This document shows, in pieces, positions 9,252 through 17,523 of a stretch of DNA of 44,557 nucleotides (positions are counted from its first letter, which is position 1; each line of letters opens with the position of its first letter). The notes beneath the pieces were generated by a model that saw nothing but the letters and a program-made list of their open reading frames with translations, was not told the DNA's origin and ran no database searches. A program made the translations under genes and the position numbers. The stretch spans positions 1-44,557 of the forward strand of contig CALMQI010000080.1 in NCBI GenBank assembly GCA_937871935.1, written 5' to 3'. This stretch comes from an uncultured Burkholderiales bacterium (GTDB lineage: Bacteria; Pseudomonadota; Gammaproteobacteria; Burkholderiales; Burkholderiaceae_C).

Positions 9252-9899
9252 ATGAAGCGTTACCGCCACATCGCCGTCGAGGGGCCGATCGGAGCGGGCA
9301 AGAGCACGCTGGCGTCGCTGCTCGCACCGCCGCTAGGAGCCGAGTTGCTGCTGGAGCGGCCGCACGAGAACCCCTTCCTGAAGGACTTCTACGTCGACGG
9401 CGGGCGCTTCGCGTTCCAGACGCAGCTGTTCTTCCTGTTCCAGCGCATCGAGCAGTACCGCGCGCTCACGCAGCCGGGCATGTTCGCGCCGCTGGTGGTC
9501 AGTGACTTCATGTTCGACAAGGACCGCCTGTTCGCACGGCTCACGCTGTCGGACGAGGAGTTCCGGCTGTACTCTCAGATCCACGCGCAGATGGCGCCGC
9601 ACATGCCGCAGCCCGACCTGGTGATCTGGCTCGACGGGCCGACCGTGGCATTGCGCGAGCGCATTCACCGGCGCGGCCGGCCGATGGAGCGGCGCATCGA
9701 GAGCGAATACCTGCATGCGCTGGGCGAGGCCTACGGCGAGTACTTCGACGCACACCCGGCGCTGCCGGTGCTGATGATCGACATCGACCGCTTCGATCCG
9801 CTGCGACGGCCGGGCGACGTGCAGCGACTGCTCGACCACATCGCGCGCTTCGAAGGGCCCCGCGAGGGCTGGGACAGCCCGCCTACAATCACTGGTTGA
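9252..9899 (+). CDS. Deoxynucleoside (deoxyadenosine/deoxyguanosine-type) kinase
   Basis: 215 aa; YRHIAVEGPIGAGKSTLASLLAPPLGAELLLERPHENPFLKDFYVDGGRFAFQTQLFFLFQR...SDFMFDKDRLFA. Confidence 0.88.
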   Translation: MKRYRHIAVEGPIGAGKSTLASLLAPPLGAELLLERPHENPFLKDFYVDGGRFAFQTQLFFLFQRIEQYRALTQPGMFAPLVVSDFMFDKDRLFARLTLSDEEFRLYSQIHAQMAPHMPQPDLVIWLDGPTVALRERIHRRGRPMERRIESEYLHALGEAYGEYFDAHPALPVLMIDIDRFDPLRRPGDVQRLLDHIARFEGPREGWDSPPTITG

Positions 9900-9906
9900 T
9901 CCAGTG
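9890..9906. promoter_or_regulatory. Inverted repeat CACTGG-TTGAT-CCAGTG directly after a TACAAT (9884-9889) in the DUF47-pit leader
   Basis: Perfect 6-bp arms overlapping the kinase stop codon; second hairpin CGGAC-CTTTCA-GTCCG at 9939-9954 next to the GGGAGA Shine-Dalgarno. Confidence 0.45.
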
Positions 9907-9966
9907 CCGGAAGCGGCCCGCGCCAGGCGGTGCGCCGACGGACCTTTCAGTCCGGGAGACCAGGCG

Positions 9967-10617
9967 ATGCTGTTCGGCAAGCTGCTGCCGCGGGAAGGCA
10001 ACTTCTTCGAGATGTTCAACGAGCACGGGCGGCTGATCGCCCAGGGTGCTCGGTCGTTCATGGGCCTGGTCGAGAACTACACCGACGCCACGCTGCGCGA
10101 GAAGTTCGCCGCCGAGGTCGACTCGGCCGAGCGCGCGGCCGACAAGATCACTGCCGAGGTCAGCCGCCAGCTGCACAAGACCTTCATCACGCCGATCGAC
10201 CGTGAGCAGATCCACGGCCTCATCAACGCGCTCGACGACGTGCTCGACCTGCTGCAGGATTCCGCCGAGACCCTGTCGCTGTACGACGTGCGTGAACTCA
10301 CCGAAGACGTGGTCCGGCTCGGCGATCTGTCGCACAAGTGCTGCGAACGCGTGCAGCACGCGGTGAGCCTGCTGCCCAGGATCAGCGAGGCCGCGGTGGC
10401 CGAGGCCGCGCTGAAGACCTGCGAAGAGATCGATCGCCTGGAATCCGATGCCGACCGGGTGATGCGCTCGGCGATCTCGCGTCTCTTTCGCGACGAGCGG
10501 GTCGACACGCGCGAGCTGATCAAGCTGAAGGCCGTCTACGAGCATCTCGAGTCGATCACCGACCGCTGCGAGGATGTGGCCAATCTGATCGAGGGCATCG
10601 TCCTCGAGAATTCCTGA
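9967..10617 (+). CDS. DUF47 / PhoU-like phosphate transport regulator
   Basis: MLFGKLLPREGNFFEMFNEHGRLIAQGARSFMGLVENY...ADKITAEVSRQLHKTFITPIDREQIHGLINALDDVLDLL; upstream of pit. Confidence 0.92.
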   Translation: MLFGKLLPREGNFFEMFNEHGRLIAQGARSFMGLVENYTDATLREKFAAEVDSAERAADKITAEVSRQLHKTFITPIDREQIHGLINALDDVLDLLQDSAETLSLYDVRELTEDVVRLGDLSHKCCERVQHAVSLLPRISEAAVAEAALKTCEEIDRLESDADRVMRSAISRLFRDERVDTRELIKLKAVYEHLESITDRCEDVANLIEGIVLENS

Positions 10618-10629
10618 GCGCGCGGCTCC

Positions 10630-11640
10630 GTGCAGACCGTCCAGATCGGGTTCTGGGTCGTTGCCATGCTGGTCATGCTGGCAATCGCGTTCGACTTCAT
10701 GAATGGCTTCCACGACGCGGCGAACTCGATTGCCACCGTCGTCTCCACCGGCGTGTTGAAGCCGCACCAGGCGGTGGCCTTTGCCGCGGTGTTCAACTTC
10801 ATCGCGATCCTCGTGTTCCAGCTCAAGGTAGCGGCCACCGTCGGCAAAGGCATCGTCGATCCCGGCGAGGTGGATCACTACGTGGTGTTCGGCGCCCTCG
10901 TCGGGGCGATCGTCTGGAACGTCATCACCTGGTTGTATGGCATCCCGTCGAGCTCGTCGCATGCCCTGATCGGCGGCATCGTCGGCGCGGTGATCGCCAA
11001 AGGCGGCGCCAGCAACCTGATCGGCGGCGGCGTGTTCAAGACGGTGGCCTTCATCTTCGTGTCGCCGCTGCTCGGCTTCCTGCTCGCATCGCTGATGATG
11101 GTGGTGGTCGCGTGGACCTGTCGCCGCTCGTCACCGCTGCGGGTGGACAACTGGTTTCGCCGCCTGCAGCTGGTGTCGGCCGGCCTGTACTCGCTCGGCC
11201 ACGGCGGCAACGATGCTCAGAAGACCATCGGCATCATCTGGATGCTGCTGGTGGCAGCCGGCTACGTGGCGGCCACCGACAAGGCACCGCCCAACTGGGT
11301 GATCTGGAGCTGCTACCTGGCGATCGCGCTGGGCACGCTGTTCGGCGGCTGGCGCATCGTGAAGACGATGGGCCAGCGCATCACCAAGTTGAAGCCCGTC
11401 GGCGGCTTCTGCGCCGAAACGGGCGGGGCGATGACGCTGTTTCTCGCCTCGGCGCTCGGCATCCCGGTGTCGACCACCCACACCATCACCGGAGCCATCG
11501 TCGGCGTCGGCTCGGTGCGCCATCCGTCGGCGGTGCGCTGGGGCGTGGCCGGCAACATCGTGTGGGCCTGGATCTTCACGATTCCGGCGTCGGCCTTCAT
11601 GGCCGCGGTGGCCTACTGGATCAGCCTGAGCTTCCTGTAG
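10630..11640 (+). CDS. pit: Inorganic phosphate transporter (PiT family)
   Basis: 336 aa; AFDFMNGFHDAANSIATVVSTGVL...GIPSSSSHALIGGIVGAVI...SLGHGGNDAQKTIGII...GIPVSTTHTITGAIVGVG. Confidence 0.93.
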   Translation: MQTVQIGFWVVAMLVMLAIAFDFMNGFHDAANSIATVVSTGVLKPHQAVAFAAVFNFIAILVFQLKVAATVGKGIVDPGEVDHYVVFGALVGAIVWNVITWLYGIPSSSSHALIGGIVGAVIAKGGASNLIGGGVFKTVAFIFVSPLLGFLLASLMMVVVAWTCRRSSPLRVDNWFRRLQLVSAGLYSLGHGGNDAQKTIGIIWMLLVAAGYVAATDKAPPNWVIWSCYLAIALGTLFGGWRIVKTMGQRITKLKPVGGFCAETGGAMTLFLASALGIPVSTTHTITGAIVGVGSVRHPSAVRWGVAGNIVWAWIFTIPASAFMAAVAYWISLSFL

Positions 11641-12091
11641 CGCTGCCGAACCCGGCGTCGGCCGTGCGTGGTTGCTGCTGCCACTCGAAGAAGCGCTGGC
11701 CGGTGAACGCGATCGTGCCGATCAGCACACCGCCACCCAGCAGCAGCGCGGCGATGGCACCGAGCACCGGCCACCAGCGTGTGCCGTGCGACGCCCGCCC
11801 GGGGTTGTAGCGGGCATCCCATCGCTCGTCGGGTGTCAGGCCGATCACGATGGCCGACAGCATGCCGATCGTCAGCATCACGCCGAGCAGCGGAACCAGC
11901 AGCGTGGCCAGCGTGTCGTCCTGACCGAACGTGCGCATGCGCCAGACGCCGTACAGGCCGAGCGCAGTCGGCCATGGATGCAACCAGGCGAGCGGGTCGC
12001 GCCCGCCGTGCAGATACAGGCGCTGCCCGCCAAAGGCGCCGCCGACCACCGCGATCCAGGTCGCCACCGACTTGGAGCGGTAGCCGCTCAT
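11621..12091 (-). CDS. Small membrane protein, TM2-domain-like
   Basis: MSGYRSKSVATWIAVVGGAFGGQRLYLHGGRDPLAWLHPWPTALGLYGVWRM...; internal Met of ORF 11621..12181; several hydrophobic segments; C-terminus overlaps pit tail by 20 bp. Confidence 0.6.
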   Translation of the reverse strand: MSGYRSKSVATWIAVVGGAFGGQRLYLHGGRDPLAWLHPWPTALGLYGVWRMRTFGQDDTLATLLVPLLGVMLTIGMLSAIVIGLTPDERWDARYNPGRASHGTRWWPVLGAIAALLLGGGVLIGTIAFTGQRFFEWQQQPRTADAGFGSATGSSG

Positions 12092-12232
12092 GGATTCCCC
12101 TCCAACGGCCGGCGGCCGAAGCTCCGGTACTTGACGTCGGAGCGGATCGCGGTGATCTCGGGCAGGGCATCCGGCATACACGGTCGGAGCGACAGGGCGG
12201 GCATCGAAAGCGGGCGAAACCGATGGGACGCA

Positions 12233-12238
12233 TATAAT
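12233..12238 (+). promoter_or_regulatory. Candidate -10 element (TATAAT) of the rpsP operon
   Basis: GGACGCATATAATGCCC about 150 nt upstream of rpsP; weak -35. Confidence 0.6.
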
Positions 12239-12297
12239 GCCCGGCTTTGGCGCCGGTCCGACACCAAGCGGGCACGTATCTAACGAGCGCCATGCGT

Positions 12298-12350
12298 GAT
12301 GGCCCCACAGGCCATCGACCCGATTGACCGAGCCGGAGGTGTCTCCCGGC
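12298..12350 (+). promoter_or_regulatory. Structured rpsP leader: hairpin GATGGCC-CCACA-GGCCATC (12298-12316) and GC-rich hairpin around 12332-12350
   Basis: Perfect 7-bp stem with 5-nt loop, plus near-perfect GCCGGAG/CTCCCGGC pairing, between promoter and ATG. Confidence 0.45.
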
Positions 12351-12385
12351 GTTGGCGATCACGAACTGACGGACGACACTCAATC

Positions 12386-12649
12386 ATGGTCGTGATTCGA
12401 CTGGCTCGCGGCGGCGCCAACAAGCGGCCCTTCTACAACATCGTGGTGTCCGATTCGCGCTCGCGGCGCGACGGCAACTTCATCGAGCGGCTCGGCTTCT
12501 ACAACCCGATGGCCGCCGGCGGCGAGCAGCCGCTGCGCTTGGCGCTCGATCGTATCAACTACTGGGCCGGCGTCGGCGCGCAGCTGTCGCCCACCGTCAA
12601 GCGGCTGGTCGGCCAGGCCCAAGCGCAGACGGCGGCTCCCGCCGCCTGA
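12386..12649 (+). CDS. rpsP: 30S ribosomal protein S16
   Basis: [43 protein letters not shown]. Confidence 0.95.
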   Translation: MVVIRLARGGANKRPFYNIVVSDSRSRRDGNFIERLGFYNPMAAGGEQPLRLALDRINYWAGVGAQLSPTVKRLVGQAQAQTAAPAA

Positions 12650-12690
12650 GCGCGCGGGCGGGCTTGGGCCCGCCGTCAAGCGGACCTGTC

Positions 12691-13275
12691 GTGAATCCGG
12701 TCGTGGCCCCCGCACCCGCCGCGGTGCCGTGGCCCGACGACGCGGTCGAGGTCGGCCGCGTGCTCGACGCCTGGGGCATCAAGGGCTGGATCAGGGTGCA
12801 GCCCTACGCCGCGCAGCCGCAGGTGCTGCTGCGCTCGCGCCGGTGGTTCCTCGATGCCGGCGACGCGTCACCGCTGGTGTCCACGCGCCGGCAGTCGGTG
12901 GACGTTACCGCCGCCAAGGTGCATGGCGAAGGCATCGTGGCCAGCGTGGCCCAGTGCGCCGATCGCACGGCCGCCGAGACGCTGCGCGGTGCCCGCGTGT
13001 TCGTTTCGCGAGGCGCGTTTCCGGCCGCCGATGTCGACGAGTACTACTGGGTCGATCTGATCGGCGCCAGCGTCGTCAACCGGCAGGGCGAGGCGCTCGG
13101 CATCGTGCGGGAACTGCTCGACACCGGTGCGCACAGTGTGCTGGTCGTGTCTGCCGATCCGTCGACGGGCGCCGACACGGCGGCCGAACGGCTGATCCCG
13201 TTCGTCGCCGCTTACGTCGACCAGGTCGACCTGGCAGCACGGCGGATCGTCGTCGACTGGGGGCTCGACTACTAG
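12691..13275 (+). CDS. rimM: Ribosome maturation factor RimM (GTG start at 12691 or TTG at 12664)
   Basis: DDAVEVGRVLDAWGIKGWIRVQPYA...AAETLRGARVFVSRGAFPAADVDEYYWVDLIGASVVNRQGEALGIV...LIPFVAAYV; in rpsP-rimM-trmD-rplS order. Confidence 0.93.
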   Translation: MNPVVAPAPAAVPWPDDAVEVGRVLDAWGIKGWIRVQPYAAQPQVLLRSRRWFLDAGDASPLVSTRRQSVDVTAAKVHGEGIVASVAQCADRTAAETLRGARVFVSRGAFPAADVDEYYWVDLIGASVVNRQGEALGIVRELLDTGAHSVLVVSADPSTGADTAAERLIPFVAAYVDQVDLAARRIVVDWGLDY

Positions 13276-13279
13276 ATCG

Positions 13280-14038
13280 ATGGCACGGATGCGCTTCGAC
13301 GTCATCACTCTGTTCCCCGAATTGTTCACGCCGCACCTCGAGGTCGGCGTGACGCGCCGCGCGTTCCACGGGGGCGGCGTCGACGTGCGACTGTGGCCGC
13401 TGCGCGAGCATGCCAGCGACGCCTATCGCCGCGTCGACGATCGCCCGTTCGGCGGCGGCCCGGGCATGGTGATGCTGGCCGAGCCGCTGCAGCGCGCGCT
13501 GACCGCCGTGCGACAGGATCGCGCTTCGCCGGCCCCGCTGATCCACTTCACCCCCACCGGCCGGCGGCTCGACCAGGCGCTGGTGCGCGAGCTCGCCGCA
13601 GGCGACGGAGCGGTGCTGCTGTGCGGGCGCTACGAAGGGGTCGACCAGCGATTCCTCGACGCGCATGTGGAGCTCGAGATCAGCCTCGGCGACTTCGTGC
13701 TGTCGGGCGGCGAATTGCCTGCACTGGCCCTGCTCGATGCGGTGGCCCGCTTGCAGCCCGGCGTGCTGACCGAAGCGTCGCACCGGCAGGACAGCTTCTC
13801 GGACGGCCTGCTCGAGGGCCCGCAGTACAGCCGACCCGAGCAACTGACCGGGCCGCAGGGGCCGGTTGCGGTGCCGCCGGTTCTGCTGTCGGGGCATCAT
13901 GGCGACATCGCCCGCTGGCGGCGCGAGCAGGCGGTGCTGCTGACGGCGCGCCGTCGGCCCGACTTGATCGAGGCCGCCCGCCGCCAGCACCTGCTCACCG
14001 ACGACGACGAGCGGACGATGAGGGCTGCCGGGCTATAA
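13280..14038 (+). CDS. trmD: tRNA (guanine(37)-N1)-methyltransferase
   Basis: MRFDVITLFPELF...DRPFGGGPGMVML...LLCGRYEGVDQRFLD...EISLGDFVLSGGELPALALLDAVARL. Confidence 0.95.
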   Translation: MARMRFDVITLFPELFTPHLEVGVTRRAFHGGGVDVRLWPLREHASDAYRRVDDRPFGGGPGMVMLAEPLQRALTAVRQDRASPAPLIHFTPTGRRLDQALVRELAAGDGAVLLCGRYEGVDQRFLDAHVELEISLGDFVLSGGELPALALLDAVARLQPGVLTEASHRQDSFSDGLLEGPQYSRPEQLTGPQGPVAVPPVLLSGHHGDIARWRREQAVLLTARRRPDLIEAARRQHLLTDDDERTMRAAGL

Positions 14039-14039
14039 T
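14034..14039 (+). promoter_or_regulatory. Candidate internal -10 element (TATAAT) for rplS overlapping the trmD stop codon
   Basis: GGGCTATAATC; TAA stop of trmD lies inside the hexamer; about 55 nt before rplS. Confidence 0.5.
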
Positions 14040-14093
14040 CTTCGACTTTTCGATCCTCTACCGGGCGGGCTGTGAAAGCTCATCAGCGCCGGC

Positions 14094-14468
14094 ATGATCG
14101 CCCCGGAGAAACCAGTGGACCTGATCCGAACTCTCGAGCAGGAAGAAATCGCCCGGCTCGGCAAGAACATCCCCGCCTTTGCGGCCGGCGACACCGTGAT
14201 CGTCAACGTCAACGTCGTCGAAGGCACGCGCAAGCGGGTGCAGGCCTACGAAGGCGTGGTGATCGCCAAGCGCAATCGCGGGCTGAACTCCAGCTTCATC
14301 GTGCGCAAGATCTCCAGCGGCGAAGGCGTGGAACGCACGTTCCAGACCTACAGCCCGCTGATCGCGTCGGTCGAGGTCAAGCGCCGCGGCGACGTGCGCC
14401 GCGCCAAGCTGTACTTCCTGCGCCAGCGCTCCGGCAAGTCGGCGCGCATCAAAGAGAAGCTGGCCTGA
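14094..14468 (+). CDS. rplS: 50S ribosomal protein L19
   Basis: [88 protein letters not shown]. Confidence 0.95.
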   Translation: MIAPEKPVDLIRTLEQEEIARLGKNIPAFAAGDTVIVNVNVVEGTRKRVQAYEGVVIAKRNRGLNSSFIVRKISSGEGVERTFQTYSPLIASVEVKRRGDVRRAKLYFLRQRSGKSARIKEKLA

Positions 14469-14525
14469 GCAGCGGTCCCGGCCGCGCATCGCCAACGGCC
14501 GCTACCGCCTCTGCATACAGCCGAC

Positions 14526-15224
14526 ATGGCCGATCGGCCGCCGCGCATCTTCGATCCACACCAGGTGCCGGTCGTCGGCACCGACGACCATTTGCCTGCC
14601 TTGCCGCAGGAGCGCCTGACGCCGCAGTCGCTGCGCGAGCGCTTCGCCGATCCGCGCGAGTGGACGCCGGAGTTCACCGGCGACGGCCGCCTGATTCGCG
14701 ATGTCGAGCCGACCGACGCGTCGGTGCTGATCCCGGTGGTCGCTCGTGACGACGGCCCGCGAATCTTGCTGACCCGGCGCACCGCACACCTGCGCGATCA
14801 TGCCGGTCAGATCAGCTTTCCCGGCGGCCGCGCCGAGGCGCACGACGACAGCGCGGTGCACACCGCGTTGCGCGAAACCGAAGAGGAAGTCGGCCTTTCG
14901 CGCGAACACGTGCAGGTGCTCGGCCAGCTCAACCCCTACACCACCGTGACCAGCTACCGCGTGACGCCGGTGGTCGCGCTGGTGCGGCCCGGCTTCACGC
15001 TCGCGCTCGATGCCTTCGAGGTCGAAGAGGCCTTCGAGGTGCCACTGAGCTTCCTGATGACGCCAGCCCACCATCGGCGTCACGCGCTGCAGTGGCAGGG
15101 CGGGCTGCGCCAGTTCCTGTCGATGCCCTGGCAGGGGCACGACCCGCTCGGCCAGCCGCGCGAGTATTTCATCTGGGGCGCCACCGCGGCGATGCTGCGC
15201 AACCTGTACTGGTTCCTGCGCTGA
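14526..15224 (+). CDS. NUDIX hydrolase, CoA pyrophosphatase-like
   Basis: LTRRTAHLRDHAGQISFPGGRAEAHDDSAVHTALRETEEEVGL: NUDIX box plus CoA-pyrophosphatase-type N-terminal motif. Confidence 0.88.
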   Translation: MADRPPRIFDPHQVPVVGTDDHLPALPQERLTPQSLRERFADPREWTPEFTGDGRLIRDVEPTDASVLIPVVARDDGPRILLTRRTAHLRDHAGQISFPGGRAEAHDDSAVHTALRETEEEVGLSREHVQVLGQLNPYTTVTSYRVTPVVALVRPGFTLALDAFEVEEAFEVPLSFLMTPAHHRRHALQWQGGLRQFLSMPWQGHDPLGQPREYFIWGATAAMLRNLYWFLR

Positions 15225-15276
15225 ACAGGCCGCGCCGACGGCTCGTTATCATGCGCGAGCCTATGGAGGTCACGGC

Positions 15277-16266
15277 TTGAGTTTCTTCGCGGTCCTGTTC
15301 GCGCTGGTCATCGAGCAGCTCCGGCCGCTGCCGCGCGACAACTGGGTGCACGACAACCTGATCTCGTGGGTCGGCTGGACCGGTCGCCACTTCGACGCCG
15401 GTCGCGAGCACCACGCCTGGGTCGTGTGGTGCATGTCGGTGCTGGCGCCGACGCTGGGCGCGGCGCTGGTCTACCACGCGCTGGCATGGCAGCTGCCGGC
15501 GGCCGCACTGGTGTTCGACATCGGGGTGCTCTACCTGACCCTGGGCTTCCGGCAGTTCAGCCACTTCTTCACCGACATCCGCAAGTCGCTCGACGAGGGC
15601 GACGAGCTGACCGCGCGCCGTCGCCTGGCCGACTGGTGCCATCTCGACGCCAGCGAGCTGCCGCGTGCGGAGTTCCTGCGCCACGTGATCGAGCATTCGC
15701 TGCTGGCCGCGCACCGCCATGTCTTCGGTGTCTTCTTCTGGTTCGTCGTGCTGTCCACGCTCGGGCTCGGCCCGGCCGGCGCGGTGCTGTATCGCATGGC
15801 CGAGTTCACCGGCCGCTACTGGTCGTTCAAGAGCCGGGCGCTCGGCGTGCCCGCCAATGACCGGCTGATGCAGATCTCGCAACGCCTGTTCGGCTGGATC
15901 GACCATCTGCCGTCACGCATGACTGCTTTCGGTTTTGCGGTGGTCGGCAACTTCGAGGAGGCCATCAACGGCTGGCGGCGCGACGCCGGGCTCTGGCGCC
16001 ACGACAACGAGGGCGTCATCCTCGCCGCAGCGGCCGGAGCCGTGGGTGTGCAGCTCGGCGGCGCTGCGGCGCCCGGCGTGACCCCGGACCGCTCGAAGAC
16101 CTTCGAGTCCGGCGCCACGCGCGATGCGGCAGAATCGGCCGGCTCGACGGCCGGCGTGGCGCCACAGGTCGGCCATCTCGACAGCGTGGTTGGCCTGGTC
16201 TGGCGCTCGGTGGTGCTGTGGATGCTGCTGCTCGCGCTGCTGACGCTGGCCAACCTGATCGGCTAG
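15277..16266 (+). CDS. CobD/CbiB (AmpE-like) family membrane protein
   Basis: 329 aa, TTG start; MSFFAVLFALVIEQLRPLPRDNWVHDNL...DECDELTARRRLADW-like segment; multiple TM. Confidence 0.75.
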   Translation: MSFFAVLFALVIEQLRPLPRDNWVHDNLISWVGWTGRHFDAGREHHAWVVWCMSVLAPTLGAALVYHALAWQLPAAALVFDIGVLYLTLGFRQFSHFFTDIRKSLDEGDELTARRRLADWCHLDASELPRAEFLRHVIEHSLLAAHRHVFGVFFWFVVLSTLGLGPAGAVLYRMAEFTGRYWSFKSRALGVPANDRLMQISQRLFGWIDHLPSRMTAFGFAVVGNFEEAINGWRRDAGLWRHDNEGVILAAAAGAVGVQLGGAAAPGVTPDRSKTFESGATRDAAESAGSTAGVAPQVGHLDSVVGLVWRSVVLWMLLLALLTLANLIG

Positions 16267-16278
16267 ACAGCCGCGCTT

Positions 16279-17172
16279 TCAGTAGCGAACGGCCGACAAC
16301 TCGCCGTAGAGCTCTTCGTAGATGCGATAGCGCGACGGTGCGACGGCGCCCGACGCGACAGCGGCGCGCACGGCGCACTCGGGCTCCTGACGATGCGTGC
16401 AGTTGGTGAAGCGGCACGACGCGGCGTGCGGCGCCAGGTCGGGCATCAGCGCGGCGAGTTGCTCGGCGCGCACCTGGTGCAGGCCGTACTCCTGGAAGCC
16501 GGGCGAGTCGATCAGTGCGGCGTTGCGCTGCGCGTCGAGCCAGTACCAGGTGGTAGTGGTAGTGGTATGGCGGCCGGTGTTCAGTGCGCTCGAGATCTCG
16601 CCCACCTGCGCCTGCGCGTCGGGCACCATCAGGTTGACGAGCGTGCTCTTGCCCATGCCGCTCGGGCCCAGCAACAGCGTCGTGCGCTCGGCGAGCAGCG
16701 GCGCCAGCACCGCGCAAGCCCCGTCGCGGTTCGCCTTGAGTGACACCTCGTGCAGCGCGATGCCCATTCGCTGGTACGGTGCCAGCCGCGCGCGCGCGGC
16801 ATTCACCGTCGGCAGATCGGCCTTGTTGAGCACGATACATGCGTCGATGCCCGATACCTCGGCGGCGATCAACGCGCGGGCCAACTGCGACTCGGCATAC
16901 ATCGGCTCGACCGCCAGCAGGATCAGCAACTGGTCGAGGTTGGCTGCGAAGGTCTTCGTGCGCCAGCGGTCCTGCCGGTACAGCGAGTTGCGGCGCGGTT
17001 CCACGGCGTCGATCACGCCTTCGTCGCCGCTCAGCTGCCACAGCACCCGGTCGCCGACCACGCAGTCGACCTTCTTGCCGCGCCGGTGGCACAGCGTGCG
17101 CACGCCGTCCTCCGACTCGACGATGAAATGCCGGCCGTGCGCGCCGACCACACCGCCGCGGCGCGTCACCAC
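16279..17172 (-). CDS. rsgA: Ribosome small subunit-dependent GTPase A
   Basis: Circularly permuted GTPase motifs NKADL / GPSGMGKSTLVN / DSPGF and C-terminal zinc-like CRFTNCTHRQEPEC; GTG start. Confidence 0.93.
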   Translation of the reverse strand: MVTRRGGVVGAHGRHFIVESEDGVRTLCHRRGKKVDCVVGDRVLWQLSGDEGVIDAVEPRRNSLYRQDRWRTKTFAANLDQLLILLAVEPMYAESQLARALIAAEVSGIDACIVLNKADLPTVNAARARLAPYQRMGIALHEVSLKANRDGACAVLAPLLAERTTLLLGPSGMGKSTLVNLMVPDAQAQVGEISSALNTGRHTTTTTTWYWLDAQRNAALIDSPGFQEYGLHQVRAEQLAALMPDLAPHAASCRFTNCTHRQEPECAVRAAVASGAVAPSRYRIYEELYGELSAVRY

Positions 17173-17175
17173 GAT

Positions 17176-17523
17176 TCAGCAGCCATCGTCGAGCAGCGCA
17201 TCCGTCCTGACCGCGCAGATGAAGTCGTTGATCGTGATGCCGTGAGCCGAGTGGGTCTGCCAGCGCACCTGGCAGTGGCCGTGGCCGATCTGCAGATCGG
17301 GGTGGTGGTCCTGCCGATGCGCAATCTGCGCCAGGGCATTCACGAAGTCCATCGTGCGATGGAAATCGGCAAAGGTGAATCTTCGTTCCAGCGCGTCGTC
17401 CACCACCGACCATTCCGGCACGGCCTGCATCTGAGCTGCCAGCGCTGGCGCGTCGAGCCGCGCCGATGCCGACGACGCAGTGCAGTGAGCCTGCCGAAGC
17501 TCGGCCGCCGACTTGGCGTTCAA
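17176..17523 (-). CDS. phhB: 4a-hydroxytetrahydrobiopterin dehydratase (PCD/DCoH)
   Basis: ...PEWSVVDDALERRFTFADFHRTMDFVNALAQIAHRQDHHPDLQIGHGHCQVRWQTHSAHGITINDFICA; TTG start overlapping the upstream stop. Confidence 0.88.
   Translation of the reverse strand: MNAKSAAELRQAHCTASSASARLDAPALAAQMQAVPEWSVVDDALERRFTFADFHRTMDFVNALAQIAHRQDHHPDLQIGHGHCQVRWQTHSAHGITINDFICAVRTDALLDDGC

Noticed and set aside
10338-11810. 490-aa + ORF across DUF47 and pit
   Set aside because: Out-of-frame shadow of two confidently identified genes.
16549-16570. GGTAGT short tandem repeat considered as a CRISPR or VNTR locus
   Set aside because: It is an in-frame Thr-coding tract in rsgA, too short and without spacers.
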